NCBI RefSeq assembly: GCF_000152625.1
Contig: NZ_CH724156.1
Span: 1,000,966-1,064,965 of the forward strand
DNA length: 64,000 nucleotides
Direction: 5' to 3'
From: Roseovarius nubinhibens ISM
GTDB lineage: Bacteria > Pseudomonadota > Alphaproteobacteria > Rhodobacterales > Rhodobacteraceae
The notes under the pieces are model-generated. The model made no database searches. It was not told where the DNA came from and was given only the letters and a program-made list of their open reading frames with translations. Within the stretch, counting starts at the first letter, position 1. The number at the start of each line of letters is the position of its first letter. The translations under genes and the position numbers were made by a program. Below, one piece after another: positions 26,571 through 37,309 of this stretch.

Positions 26571-29531
26571 ATGACCGACCAATCCCCCAATGATCAGTTC
26601 CATGCCTCCAGCTTCATGCAGGGGCATAATGCCGAGTATCTCGAACAGCTTTACGCCCGCTACGCCACCGATCCCAACGCCGTGGATGAGGCCTGGCAGG
26701 CGTTCTTCGCCCAGCTCGGGGATGGCGAGGTCGAGGTCAAACGCGAGGCCGCCGGCCCCTCCTGGGCCCGGGCCGACTGGCCGCCGATGCCCCAAGATGA
26801 TGTCACCGGGGCGCTGACCGGGGATTACCCGCCCGAGGTCGAAGCCGCCGATAAGACCCGCAAGATCACCGCCAAGGCCGCCGAAAAAGGCGTCGAGATT
26901 TCCGACGCCGCCGTGCAACAGGCGGTGCTCGACAGCGTGCGCGCCTTGATGCTCATCCGCGCCTACCGCATCCGCGGCCATCTCGTCGCCGATCTCGATC
27001 CGCTCGGCCTGCGCGAAATGCCCTACCGGCCCGAGCTTGATCCGAAATCCTACGGTTTCACCGAGGCCGACATGGACCGGCCGATCTTCATCGACAATGT
27101 GCTCGGTCTCGAAGTGGCCTCGATCCGCGAGATCCTCAGCATCGTGCGCCGCACCTATTGCGGCACTTTCGCGCTGCAATACATGCATATTTCCAACCCC
27201 GAGGAATCCGCCTGGCTCAAGGAGCGGATCGAAGGCTATGACAAGGAAATCACCTTCACCCGCGAGGGCCGCAAGGCGATCCTGAACAAGCTGGTCGAGG
27301 CGGAAGGCTTCGAAAAATACCTTCACGTCAAATACATGGGCACCAAACGCTTTGGTCTCGACGGCGGCGAGAGCCTGATCCCCGCGATGGAGCAGATCAT
27401 CAAGCGCGGCGGTCAGCTCGGCGTCAAGGACATCGTCATCGGCATGCCGCACCGTGGCCGGCTCTCGGTGCTCGCCAATGTGATGGGCAAACCCTACCGC
27501 GCCATTTTCAACGAATTCCAGGGCGGCAGCTTCAAGCCCGAGGATGTCGACGGCTCCGGCGATGTGAAATACCACCTCGGCGCCTCGTCCGACCGCGAAT
27601 TTGACGGCAACACCGTGCACCTGTCGCTCACCGCCAACCCGAGCCACCTCGAAGCGGTGAACCCCGTGGTGCTCGGCAAGGTCCGCGCCAAACAGGACCA
27701 GAACAACGACAGCGACCGGATCTCGGTGCTGCCGATCCTGCTGCATGGCGACGCGGCCTTTGCCGGCCAGGGCGTCGTGGCCGAATGTTTCGGCCTCTCG
27801 GGCCTGCGCGGCCATAAAACCGGCGGCACCATCCATATCGTGGTGAACAACCAGATCGGCTTTACCACCGCGCCACATTTCTCGCGCTCCTCGCCCTATC
27901 CGACCGACATCGCGCTGATGGTCGAGGCGCCGATCTTCCACGTCAACGGCGACGACCCCGAGGCGGTGGTGCACGCCGCCCGCGTCGCCATCGAGTTCCG
28001 CCAGCGGTTCAAGAAGGACGTGGTCATCGACATGATCTGCTATCGCCGCTTCGGCCATAACGAGGGGGATGAACCGATGTTCACCAACCCCGTCATGTAC
28101 AAGAAGATCAAAAAGCAAAAGACCACCCTGTCGCTCTACACCGACGTGCTGATCAAGGACGGTCTCATCCCCGAGGGCGAGATCGAGGATATGAAGGCGG
28201 CGTTCCAGGCCTTCCTCGCGGACGAGTTCGAGGCCGGCAAGGATTACCGCCCGAACAAGGCCGACTGGCTCGACGGCAAATGGAAACATCTCGACCGCAA
28301 GGACGAGGATTACCAGCGCGGCGAAACCGCCATCAAGGCCAAGACCTTCGATGAAATCGGCCGCGCCCTGTCGACCGCGCCGGACGGTTTCCCGCTGCAC
28401 AAGACCGTGCAGCGCCTGCTGGAAAACAAGGCCAACATGTTTGAGACCGGCAAGGCCATCGACTGGGCCACGGCCGAGGCGCTGGCCTTTGGCTCGCTCC
28501 TCACCGAAGGTTTCCCGGTCCGCCTCTCGGGTCAGGATTGTACCCGCGGCACCTTTAGCCAGCGCCACTCCGGCCTGATCAACCAGGACACCGAAGAGCG
28601 CTACTACCCGCTCAACAACATCCGCAAGGGGCAGGCCCATTTCGATGTCATCGACTCGATGCTGTCGGAATATGCGGTGCTCGGCTTTGAATATGGCTAC
28701 ACGCTGGCCGAACCCAACGCCCTCACCCTCTGGGAGGCCCAGTTCGGCGATTTCGCCAATGGCGCGCAGATCATGTTTGATCAGTTCGTCAGCTCCGGCG
28801 AGAGCAAATGGCTCCGCATGTCCGGCCTCGTCTGCCTGCTGCCGCATGGCTACGAGGGCCAGGGCCCGGAACATAGCTCGGCGCGGCTCGAACGCTTCTT
28901 GCAGATGTGCGGTCAGGACAACTGGATCGTCGCCAACTGCACGACGCCCGCCAACTATTTCCACATCCTGCGCCGTCAGCTGCACCGCACCTTCCGCAAG
29001 CCGCTGATCCTGATGACCCCGAAATCGCTGCTGCGCCACCGGCTCTGCATCTCGAACAAGGAAGACTTTACCAAAGGCTCCTCCTTCCACCGGGTGCTCT
29101 GGGACGATGCGCAACAGGGCCATTCCGACACGAAACTGGTGGCCGATGATAAAATCCGCCGCGTCGTGGTCTGCTCGGGCAAGGTCTATTTCGACCTGCT
29201 CGAGGAACGCGACAAACGCGGGCTCGACGATGTCTACCTGCTGCGCGTCGAACAGTTCTACCCCTTCCCGGCCATCTCCATGGTCAAGGAAATGGAACGG
29301 TTCACCAATGCCGATGTCGTCTGGTGTCAGGAAGAGCCCAAGAACCAGGGCGCCTGGAGCTTTATCGAACCCAATCTCGAATGGGTGCTGACCCGCATCA
29401 AGGCCAAGCACACCCGCCCCATCTATGCCGGCCGCTCGGCGTCGGCCTCGCCCGCCACGGGCCTGGCCTCGGCACATAAGCAACAGCAAGAAGCGCTGGT
29501 CGACGCCGCGCTCACCATCGAAGGGAATTAA
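26571..29531 (+). CDS. sucA: 2-oxoglutarate dehydrogenase E1 component
   Basis: A 986-residue thiamine-diphosphate enzyme decarboxylating 2-oxoglutarate. N-terminal E1o segment (FHASSFMQGHNAEYLEQLYARY), the HGDAAFAGQGVV and VVNNQIGFTT thiamine-site motifs near 385-425, and the pyrimidine-binding C-terminal half with YEGQGPEHSSARLERFLQ. GAGGTG precedes the ATG at 26571. Stop and sucB start are 3 bases apart. A 1643-codon open frame lies antisense through this region but is a GC-bias artefact. Confidence 0.97.
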   Translation: MTDQSPNDQFHASSFMQGHNAEYLEQLYARYATDPNAVDEAWQAFFAQLGDGEVEVKREAAGPSWARADWPPMPQDDVTGALTGDYPPEVEAADKTRKITAKAAEKGVEISDAAVQQAVLDSVRALMLIRAYRIRGHLVADLDPLGLREMPYRPELDPKSYGFTEADMDRPIFIDNVLGLEVASIREILSIVRRTYCGTFALQYMHISNPEESAWLKERIEGYDKEITFTREGRKAILNKLVEAEGFEKYLHVKYMGTKRFGLDGGESLIPAMEQIIKRGGQLGVKDIVIGMPHRGRLSVLANVMGKPYRAIFNEFQGGSFKPEDVDGSGDVKYHLGASSDREFDGNTVHLSLTANPSHLEAVNPVVLGKVRAKQDQNNDSDRISVLPILLHGDAAFAGQGVVAECFGLSGLRGHKTGGTIHIVVNNQIGFTTAPHFSRSSPYPTDIALMVEAPIFHVNGDDPEAVVHAARVAIEFRQRFKKDVVIDMICYRRFGHNEGDEPMFTNPVMYKKIKKQKTTLSLYTDVLIKDGLIPEGEIEDMKAAFQAFLADEFEAGKDYRPNKADWLDGKWKHLDRKDEDYQRGETAIKAKTFDEIGRALSTAPDGFPLHKTVQRLLENKANMFETGKAIDWATAEALAFGSLLTEGFPVRLSGQDCTRGTFSQRHSGLINQDTEERYYPLNNIRKGQAHFDVIDSMLSEYAVLGFEYGYTLAEPNALTLWEAQFGDFANGAQIMFDQFVSSGESKWLRMSGLVCLLPHGYEGQGPEHSSARLERFLQMCGQDNWIVANCTTPANYFHILRRQLHRTFRKPLILMTPKSLLRHRLCISNKEDFTKGSSFHRVLWDDAQQGHSDTKLVADDKIRRVVVCSGKVYFDLLEERDKRGLDDVYLLRVEQFYPFPAISMVKEMERFTNADVVWCQEEPKNQGAWSFIEPNLEWVLTRIKAKHTRPIYAGRSASASPATGLASAHKQQQEALVDAALTIEGN

Positions 29532-29534
29532 TTC

Positions 29535-31088
29535 ATGAGCACCGAAGTTCGCGTCCCCACGCTGGGCGAATCCGTGACCGAAGCCACCGTCGCCACCTGG
29601 TTCAAGAAACCGGGCGATGCCGTGGCGCAGGATGAAATGCTCTGCGAGCTGGAAACCGACAAGGTCACCGTCGAAGTGCCCGCCCCCGCCGCTGGCACCA
29701 TGGGCGAGATTGTCGCCGCCGAAGGCGACACCGTCGGCGTCGACGCCCTGCTCGCCACCATCGTCGCGGGCGATGCCAAACCCGCCGGCAACACGGGCTC
29801 GCCCAAGGATGACGCCCCCGCCGCCAAACCCGCCTCCGGTGGCGACGCGGCCAAAGGCAACACCGATGTCATGGTGCCGACGCTTGGCGAATCCGTGACC
29901 GAGGCGACCGTCTCCACCTGGTTCAAAAAGGTCGGCGACAGCGTGAGCCAGGACGAAATGCTCTGCGAGCTTGAAACCGACAAGGTCTCGGTCGAGGTCC
30001 CCGCCCCGGCGGCTGGCACCATCGTCGAAATCTTGGCCCAAGAAGGCGACACCGTGCAGGCCAATGGCCGTCTCGCGGTGCTCTCCGGCTCGGCCGATGG
30101 CACCATCACCCCCGACACCCGCCCCGAGGCTTCCGCCGCCGACGCGGCCCCGGCCCCTGCCGCCTCTGGTTCTGGCCGCTCGGATGTCGAAGACGCGCCC
30201 TCCGCCAAAAAGGCCATGGCCGAGGCCGGTCTCAACCGCGACCAGGTCACCGGCACCGGCCGCGACGGCCGCGTGATGAAGGATGACGTGGCCCGCGCCG
30301 CCGCCGCCGGTGCCGCCACAGGAGCCAGCGCCTCGGCCCCGGCCCCTGCAGCACCCGCCGCCCCGCGCGCCGTCTCGGCCGACGATGCCGCCCGCGAGGA
30401 ACGGGTCAAGATGACCCGCCTGCGCCAGACCATCGCCCGCCGCCTCAAGGACAGCCAGAACACCGCCGCGATGCTCACCACCTATAACGAGGTGGACATG
30501 ACCGAGGTCATGGCGCTGCGCAACGAGTACAAGGACCTGTTCCTGAAGAAACACGGTGTCAAACTCGGCTTCATGTCCTTCTTCACCAAGGCCTGCTGCC
30601 ACGCGCTCAAAGAAGTGCCCGAGGTCAACGCCGAAATCGACGGCACCGACATCGTCTATAAAAACTTCGTGCATATGGGCATCGCCGCCGGCACCCCCAC
30701 CGGGCTCGTCGTGCCGGTGATCCGCGACGCCGACAGCATGTCCTTCGCCGCCATCGAAAAGGCCATCGCCGAAAAAGGCGCCCGCGCCCGCGACGGCAAG
30801 CTCTCCATGGCGGAAATGCAGGGCGGCACTTTCACCATCTCCAACGGTGGCGTCTACGGCTCGCTGATGTCCTCGCCGATCCTCAACCCGCCGCAATCGG
30901 GCATCCTTGGCATGCACAAGATCCAGGACCGCCCGATGGCGATCAACGGCAAGGTCGAAATCCGCCCGATGATGTATCTGGCGCTGAGCTATGACCACCG
31001 CATCGTCGACGGCAAAGGCGCGGTCACCTTCCTCGTCCGCGTCAAAGAAGCGCTCGAAGACCCCCGCCGCCTGCTGATGGATCTCTGA
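29535..31088 (+). CDS. sucB: dihydrolipoyl succinyltransferase (E2o) with two lipoyl domains
   Basis: A 517-residue core subunit of the 2-oxoglutarate dehydrogenase complex. Two nearly repeated lipoyl domains (about 2-78 and 111-187), lipoylated at K43 and K150 in ETDK, are joined by Ala/Pro-rich linkers. The peripheral subunit-binding domain is near 203-238 and the catalytic domain from about 280, with H488 and D492 in HRIVDG. E. coli SucB has one lipoyl domain; two are seen in this bacterial group. Residues 1-50 and 111-157 are very similar, a sign of duplication. Confidence 0.97.
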   Translation: MSTEVRVPTLGESVTEATVATWFKKPGDAVAQDEMLCELETDKVTVEVPAPAAGTMGEIVAAEGDTVGVDALLATIVAGDAKPAGNTGSPKDDAPAAKPASGGDAAKGNTDVMVPTLGESVTEATVSTWFKKVGDSVSQDEMLCELETDKVSVEVPAPAAGTIVEILAQEGDTVQANGRLAVLSGSADGTITPDTRPEASAADAAPAPAASGSGRSDVEDAPSAKKAMAEAGLNRDQVTGTGRDGRVMKDDVARAAAAGAATGASASAPAPAAPAAPRAVSADDAAREERVKMTRLRQTIARRLKDSQNTAAMLTTYNEVDMTEVMALRNEYKDLFLKKHGVKLGFMSFFTKACCHALKEVPEVNAEIDGTDIVYKNFVHMGIAAGTPTGLVVPVIRDADSMSFAAIEKAIAEKGARARDGKLSMAEMQGGTFTISNGGVYGSLMSSPILNPPQSGILGMHKIQDRPMAINGKVEIRPMMYLALSYDHRIVDGKGAVTFLVRVKEALEDPRRLLMDL

Positions 31089-31129
31089 TCCTTGCGCAGG
31101 TCTCGTGACATCGGGCAACGCCCGACCCT

Positions 31130-31152
31130 GGGAGGGCGTCTCACGCCCTCCC
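31130..31152. repeat. inter-cistronic hairpin between sucB and the MAPEG gene
   Basis: A perfect 10-bp stem GGGAGGGCGT/ACGCCCTCCC with a 3-base loop and no U-tract. Probably an mRNA-stabilising or processing element, or a partial transcription brake, inside the suc operon. Confidence 0.6.
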
Positions 31153-31174
31153 GTGAGGAGGCTCAGACCCCCCA

Positions 31175-31570
31175 ATGACCCCCGAGCTCAACGCCCTCAC
31201 CCTCGCCGCCCTCCTCCAGGGGCTGCAATTCCTCGCCTATTCGGTGCAGGCCAATCTCGACGTGGGCCCGGGCTATGCCATGTCGGCCCGCGACCGCGAA
31301 CCCTCGCGGCCGCTCTCGATCCATGGCGGGCGGCTGCAACGGGCGCTCACCAACCATTTCGAAGGGCTCATCCTCTTCACCATCGCGGTGCTGGTCACCA
31401 CCCTCTCGGGCCAGTCCACCGCCTTCACCGCCGCCTGCGCCTGGATCTACCTCGCCGCCCGCCTGGCCTATGTGCCCGCCTATTACTTCGGCCTGCGCCC
31501 CTGGCGCTCGCTGGTCTGGGCCGTGGGGTTTCTCGCCACCATGGCCATGCTCTTCGCCGCGCTGCTATGA
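31175..31570 (+). CDS. MAPEG-family membrane protein
   Basis: A 131-residue protein with four membrane helices and the MAPEG pattern: an N-terminal Glu-containing helix, a GGRLQRALTNHFEGLILF segment with the conserved Asn-His-x-Glu, and AYVPAYYFGLRPWRSLVW. Relatives in eukaryotes are glutathione/eicosanoid enzymes; the bacterial role is unknown. Lies between sucB and lpd in the same operon, with hairpins on both sides. Co-location with lpd appears conserved in related bacteria as far as I recall. Confidence 0.85.
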   Translation: MTPELNALTLAALLQGLQFLAYSVQANLDVGPGYAMSARDREPSRPLSIHGGRLQRALTNHFEGLILFTIAVLVTTLSGQSTAFTAACAWIYLAARLAYVPAYYFGLRPWRSLVWAVGFLATMAMLFAALL

Positions 31571-31616
31571 TGCCGCCCAACGCCGCATCTTCTGGCGCGA
31601 AATATCCCGGGGGGTT

Positions 31617-31634
31617 CGGGGGGCTGGCCCCCCG
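31617..31634. repeat. inter-cistronic hairpin before lpd
   Basis: An 8-bp stem CGGGGGGC/GCCCCCCG with a 2-base turn (effectively 7 bp), 30 bases before the lpd ATG. Too close to be a useful terminator; may influence translation or mRNA processing. Confidence 0.5.
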
Positions 31635-31663
31635 TCCCGCCACTGACAAAAGGACCAAACCCA

Positions 31664-33052
<1,389 letters not shown>

Positions 33053-33074
33053 TCCCGCCCCGCAAAACGACATC

Positions 33075-33105
33075 AGGCGCCGGGGATCCCCTCCGGCGCC
33101 TTTTT
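33075..33105 (+). terminator. intrinsic terminator of the suc-lpd operon
   Basis: A 9-bp stem AGGCGCCGG/CCGGCGCCT, 9-base loop, then TTTTT. Lies 22 bases after the lpd stop. Confidence 0.9.
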
Positions 33106-33159
33106 CATGCCCGCCTTTTTCATGCCCGCTGTTTCATGCCCGCTGTTTCATGCCCGATG
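33101..33159. repeat. four tandem copies of a 14-15-bp unit after the lpd terminator
   Basis: The unit TTTCATGCCCGC(C/T) with slight length changes repeats four times, beginning in the T-run of the terminator. Probably slippage-generated. No gene covers it. Confidence 0.85.
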
Positions 33160-33194
33160 TGCAAAGGTTAACGCGACCCGCTGTGGCGAAAAGA

Positions 33195-33243
33195 CCCACT
33201 GTCGTCTTGCTGCCGTAATACCGACAGGATACCGACGTCCCAA
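33195..33243 (+). repeat. dispersed ATACCGAC intergenic repeat, copy 2
   Basis: Carries CCCACTGTCG, then GCCGTAATACCGACAGGAT and ATACCGACGTCC, the same ordered phrases as the copy at 6393-6450. Lies between the lpd terminator and the 3' end of the convergent flavoprotein gene. Confidence 0.7.
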
Positions 33244-33262
33244 ATCGTGGTTAACGCGGGCC

Positions 33263-33868
33263 TCACCACAGGCTCTTGGCGGCGCGCTCGGGCCAGGCTG
33301 CATCATAGGCCGCGCCCCCCACTTCCCCGTCGGTCTGCTCGGCCAGAATATCGCCCATACTGGGCAGGCCCGCGCTCTCATCCGGCCCCCAGAGCCCGGC
33401 CCGCATCACCGCCCGCGCGCATTGGCTATAGATCTCGCCGATACGGATCACGATCACCGATCTCGGCCGCCGCCCCCGGTCCTCGAACCGGTCACAGAGC
33501 GCCGCATCGACACTGATCCGCGCCCGCCCGTTGATACGCACCACATTGGTCGATCCCGGCACCATGAACATCAGAGACACACGGTCATCCGTCACGATAT
33601 TTCGCAGCGAATCCATACGGTTATTGCCCCGCCAATCGGGCATGAGCAGGGTTTGATCATCGAGCTCGGTCACCACCCGGCCATCGTCGCCGCGCGGACT
33701 TCCGTCGGTGCCCTCCGGCCCCACGGTCGACAGCACGCAAAACCGCGACGCCATGATCCACTGGCGATAGAGCGGCGTCATCCGATGCGCCACCTTGCGG
33801 ATCGAGGCCGCGCCCGGCGTCCCATAGATCGCCTCGAGCGTCGCAATATCCTCAACCCACTCCGTCAT
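33263..33868 (-). CDS. pyridoxamine-5'-phosphate-oxidase-like FMN flavoprotein
   Basis: A 201-residue split-barrel flavin protein of the PPOX class. The FCVLSTVGPEGTDGSPRGDD strand-turn and the PDWRGNNRMDSLRNIVTDDRVSLMFMVPGSTNVVRINGRA core match the MSMEG_1061-type subgroup. True pyridoxal biosynthesis is unlikely (key PdxH signature not seen); a reductase role on an unknown substrate is more likely. Ends 4 bases before the plsC stop region and probably belongs to the ftsE-ftsX-plsC transcript. Confidence 0.82.
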   Translation of the reverse strand: MTEWVEDIATLEAIYGTPGAASIRKVAHRMTPLYRQWIMASRFCVLSTVGPEGTDGSPRGDDGRVVTELDDQTLLMPDWRGNNRMDSLRNIVTDDRVSLMFMVPGSTNVVRINGRARISVDAALCDRFEDRGRRPRSVIVIRIGEIYSQCARAVMRAGLWGPDESAGLPSMGDILAEQTDGEVGGAAYDAAWPERAAKSLW

Positions 33869-33871
33869 CGC

Positions 33872-34600
33872 CTAGCCCTCGAACCCTGCCTCGCGCGCCA
33901 GCCGCTCCGACGCGCCTTCCACCGCCTGCTCCAACTCGGCCATAAAGGCCTCCTTGCTCTTGCCCGGCGCGATTTCGGGTAGGAATTCCACCACCGCCAA
34001 CCCCGGCTTGCGATAGATCCCCCGCTTCGGCCAGAACAGGCCCACATTCGTTGCCACCGGCACGCAGGGCTGGCCAAGCTCTTGATACAAAACGGCGGTT
34101 CCGACCTTATAGGGTGCCTTGACCCCGGGCGGAATGCGCGTGCCCTGCGGATAGATGATGAGCTGCCCGGGCGCGGCACGGCCCTTTTCGACATCGTTAA
34201 CCATCTTCTTGATAGCCTGGCTGCGCTTGCCGCGATCCACCGGCACACAGCCCAGCTTGAGCGCATATTGCCCGATGATCGGCGCATAGACCAATTCGCG
34301 CTTCATGATGAACTTGCCGGCGGGGATCGACATGAAGATGAGAATGATATCGAGAAAGGATTGATGCTTGGCCGCGATCATGACCTCACCTTGCGGTGGC
34401 GTGCCGCGCACCTCGGTGCGAATGCCCACCATCCAGCGCGCCGACCAGATGGCCCAGCGCGACCAGGCCTTGCAGGCGCCAATCGCGCCGCGGCGGCTGA
34501 GCAGAGCCCAAGGCAGGTACACAACCCCGATGGGCAGCATCATGAAATAGATCTGCATCACATAGATCAGCGACCGCAGCCATTGGACCGCATAGCTCAT
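33872..34600 (-). CDS. plsC: 1-acyl-sn-glycerol-3-phosphate acyltransferase
   Basis: A 242-residue membrane-associated acyltransferase making phosphatidic acid from lysophosphatidate. An N-terminal membrane anchor (SLIYVMQIYFMMLPIGVVYLP) is followed by the catalytic HQSFLD (HX4D) near 77-82 and YPQGTRIPPG near 151-160. The ATG at 34600 overlaps the ftsX stop as ATGA. The linkage ftsE-ftsX-plsC is normal in this family. Confidence 0.93.
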   Translation of the reverse strand: MSYAVQWLRSLIYVMQIYFMMLPIGVVYLPWALLSRRGAIGACKAWSRWAIWSARWMVGIRTEVRGTPPQGEVMIAAKHQSFLDIILIFMSIPAGKFIMKRELVYAPIIGQYALKLGCVPVDRGKRSQAIKKMVNDVEKGRAAPGQLIIYPQGTRIPPGVKAPYKVGTAVLYQELGQPCVPVATNVGLFWPKRGIYRKPGLAVVEFLPEIAPGKSKEAFMAELEQAVEGASERLAREAGFEG

Positions 34601-35514
34601 GCCATATTCTCCAACGTCCGCCGCGCCGCCGCCCGGGTCGCCGCATAGGCCACCGCGCCCGCCAGAAGCGGGATCAACAGCGGCCAGAGCCAATGCCAAC
34701 CCTGAAAGCCAAGGCCGGTCAGGAACCCGCCCGCCACATCCGTGCTCGGCAGGATCAGCGTCGCGAGCACCCCGGCGATCATGCCGACGCCCGCCCCCAT
34801 CAGCCCGCGCAGGGTGAACCGACGCTCAAACGCCTGCGCGATATAGCCATCCGTGGCCCCCACCAGCCGCAGCACCGAAATCACCTGCGCATTGGCCGAG
34901 AGCGCCGCATTCGCCGCCAGCGTGATCATCGCCGCCATCGTGCCGCCAATCAGGAGAAGCGACAGCCAGCCCAGCAGCCGCAGCCGTGACGCCGCCGAGA
35001 TCAGCGGCTTGCGCCAGCGCGTATGATCGTCGAGCACCGCCCCCGGTGCCTCCGCCGAGAGCCGCAGCCGCAGCCCGTCCGCGTCATAGCCGTCGCCCTC
35101 TTCGATGATCTCGATGAGCCGCGGAATGGGCAGCCGCTCGACCGGCAGATCGGGGCCGAACCACGGCTCGAGCAGGGCCTTTTGTTCGTCACTGGTGAGC
35201 GTCCGCGCCGAGGCGATCCCCGGCGTCGTCTTGAGCACCTTGAGCGCGGCATCGGTCTGCGCCTGGATCTGCCCCTCAGGGGCCGAAATCCGCAGCGTCG
35301 AGGCCCGCGCCAGCTCGTCGCCCCAACGATCCGCCAGCCGCGACGTGGCCAGCGACAAGGCCAGCGCAAACACCGCGAGAAAGGCCATCGCCCCGGCGCT
35401 GAAAAGCGTCAACCAAGCGGTAAACCCGGTCGGCGGCACCACCCGGTCCGCCTGGCTATCACCAATGATAAGCCCCGAGAAACGTTCAACAAATTGACCA
35501 AAGAGCTCTTTCAC
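34597..35514 (-). CDS. ftsX: cell division ABC-transporter-like permease FtsX
   Basis: A 305-residue inner-membrane protein. A first helix (about 28-50), an extracytoplasmic domain (about 55-170), then three helices from about 180 with LLLIGGTMAAMITLAANAALSANAQVISVLRLVGATDGYIAQAFERRF, typical of FtsX. Works with FtsE to activate peptidoglycan hydrolases at the septum. Overlaps ftsE by 4 bases. Confidence 0.93.
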   Translation of the reverse strand: MKELFGQFVERFSGLIIGDSQADRVVPPTGFTAWLTLFSAGAMAFLAVFALALSLATSRLADRWGDELARASTLRISAPEGQIQAQTDAALKVLKTTPGIASARTLTSDEQKALLEPWFGPDLPVERLPIPRLIEIIEEGDGYDADGLRLRLSAEAPGAVLDDHTRWRKPLISAASRLRLLGWLSLLLIGGTMAAMITLAANAALSANAQVISVLRLVGATDGYIAQAFERRFTLRGLMGAGVGMIAGVLATLILPSTDVAGGFLTGLGFQGWHWLWPLLIPLLAGAVAYAATRAAARRTLENMA

Positions 35515-36188
35515 AGATCCGCCCCCGCCAATTGCAGCCGCCGGTTTGAGATGCGCAGCACCCGCGCTTGAACCTGGCTCTTGGCGGCGCGGATCAACCC
35601 GAGGTCATGGGTCGCGATCATCACCGTCTTGCCCATCCGGTTGAGCTCAATCAACAGCCGCAACAGCCGCTGCGACATCTCCCAATCGACGTTGCCGGTG
35701 GGCTCGTCGGCGAGGATCACATCGGGCGACATGATCACCGCCCGCGCCAGCGCCGCCCGTTGCCGTTCCCCACCCGAGAGCTCTGGCGGCAACGCCTCGG
35801 CCCGCGATTTGAGACCGACCCAATTCACCAGCTCGCGCAGGTTGGCCCCTTCATTGAGCATATCGCGCCCCGACACCGTCAGGGGCAGGGCGATGTTTTC
35901 CTCGACGCTGAGATGGTTGAGAAACTGGCAATCCTGATGCACCACCCCGATCCGCCGCCGCGCCAGCGCGATGTCGTCCCGATCAAGCGATCGCACGTCC
36001 CGATCAAACAACTGCACCTGCCCCGCCGTCGGAAACAGCGCGCCATAGCACAGCTTCAGCAAGGTGGTTTTCCCGGCCCCCGAAGGCCCGGTGAGGAAAT
36101 GGAAAGACCCCGGCTGCAGTCGCAGCGATATGTCGCTGAGCAACTCGCCCCCGCCATAGCTATAGGCCACATTTTCAAGCTCGATCAC
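35511..36188 (-). CDS. ftsE: cell division ATP-binding protein FtsE
   Basis: A 225-residue ABC ATPase starting at the GTG at 36188 (VIELENVAYSYGGGELL), preceded by GGGAAAGGG. The frame stays open to 36281, but that extension reads into the promoter gap and lacks family similarity. Walker A GPSGAGKT at about 34-41, Q-loop VVHQDCQF, signature LSGGERQRAALARA, Walker B VILADEPTGN. First gene of ftsE-ftsX-plsC(-PPOX). Confidence 0.93.
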   Translation of the reverse strand: MIELENVAYSYGGGELLSDISLRLQPGSFHFLTGPSGAGKTTLLKLCYGALFPTAGQVQLFDRDVRSLDRDDIALARRRIGVVHQDCQFLNHLSVEENIALPLTVSGRDMLNEGANLRELVNWVGLKSRAEALPPELSGGERQRAALARAVIMSPDVILADEPTGNVDWEMSQRLLRLLIELNRMGKTVMIATHDLGLIRAAKSQVQARVLRISNRRLQLAGADL

Positions 36189-36361
36189 ACGCGCCCTTTC
36201 CCATCCTGCCCGTTTCCTAAATGCCTCAGAGCCGCGCCTCTTGCAATCGGGGGTCGCAAATCCTTTGCTCTTTTCCGCCAATCCTTTACACCTTATGGTG
36301 TTGGCAAGGACAAGACGGCCCGGGCAACGGGACCGGCCAAGAGGTTCAGACAGGTGATTTC

Positions 36362-37309
36362 ATGCGACTGACCTGCCCCAATTGCGAGGCGACATATGAG
36401 GTGCCTGACGACGTGATCCCCGAAGCGGGACGCGACGTGCAATGCTCCAATTGCGGGGATACATGGTTTCAGCACCACCCTGATCACCTGCCGCAAACCG
36501 CCGATCACCCGCAGGACGATCCGTCTCAGGACGCCGACGATTATGACGACACGGCCCTCGATGACGAAGAGGACGACCTGCCCGACCTCGGCCGCGGCAC
36601 CGCCGCCGCCGCAGGCTCGCCCCTCGCCTCCGAAGAGGACAGCGACGCAGACATCGCCCGCGACATGTGGCAGGACCCAGAGCCCGAGGATCACGACGCC
36701 GCCGCGAGCGACGCCCCCCTCGCCGGCCAGCCCCGCCGCGCCATCGATCCCGAGGTGCGCGGCATCCTGCAAGAAGAGGCCGAACGCGAAAGCCGCGCCC
36801 GCGCCGAAGAACGCGCCCGGCTCGAGACCCAGCCAGAGCTCGGCCTCGACGACGAGGACGAGACCAGCCGCCGCACCCGCGAGGCCCGCACCCGCATGGC
36901 CCGCCTGCGCGGCGAACCGGACCCCGAGGATGACGCCGAAATCGCCAGCGCCACAATCGACCCGACCTCGCGCCGCGACCTGCTGCCCGATATCGACGAA
37001 ATCAACTCGTCCCTGCGCTCCGAAGGCGAGGCCGCGGCGGGCAGTTTCAACGAAGATGACTATCCGGCCCTGCCGCCCCGCAAACGCGGCGGTTTTCGCT
37101 TTGGCTTCTTTCTGATCCTCATCCTCGCCGGGCTTGGCCTGCTGGCCTATATGCTGGCGCCGATGATCAAGGAAAACGTCCCGCAAGCGGCCGATCAGGT
37201 CGATGCCTACGTCGCCCAAGTCGACAGTTTCCGGCTCTGGCTCGACGATCAGGCGCGGCTCTTGCTGGCCTGGCTCGACAGCAAATCGGGCAGCGGCGCG
37301 GGGGAATAA
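36362..37309 (+). CDS. zinc-ribbon membrane protein with long acidic linker
   Basis: A 315-residue protein. N-terminal MJ0042-type zinc ribbon with CPNC (5-8) and CSNCG (about 30-34). Next comes a long, very acidic, low-complexity region (about 45-225) rich in Asp/Glu with Arg patches, then a PALPPRKRGGFRFGFF basic patch, one membrane helix (about 243-265), and a short periplasmic tail. This zinc ribbon-linker-TM layout is widespread in alphaproteobacteria without known function. Divergent from ftsE; CAGGTG precedes the ATG at 36362. Confidence 0.85.
   Translation: MRLTCPNCEATYEVPDDVIPEAGRDVQCSNCGDTWFQHHPDHLPQTADHPQDDPSQDADDYDDTALDDEEDDLPDLGRGTAAAAGSPLASEEDSDADIARDMWQDPEPEDHDAAASDAPLAGQPRRAIDPEVRGILQEEAERESRARAEERARLETQPELGLDDEDETSRRTREARTRMARLRGEPDPEDDAEIASATIDPTSRRDLLPDIDEINSSLRSEGEAAAGSFNEDDYPALPPRKRGGFRFGFFLILILAGLGLLAYMLAPMIKENVPQAADQVDAYVAQVDSFRLWLDDQARLLLAWLDSKSGSGAGE

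Noticed and set aside
26244-31175. A 1643-codon open frame on the minus strand through sucD-sucA-sucB
   Set aside because: It is antisense to genes with full catalytic motifs, rich in His/Asp/Gly/Val runs from mirrored GC-biased codons, has no ribosome site and no domain. High-GC codon bias explains it.
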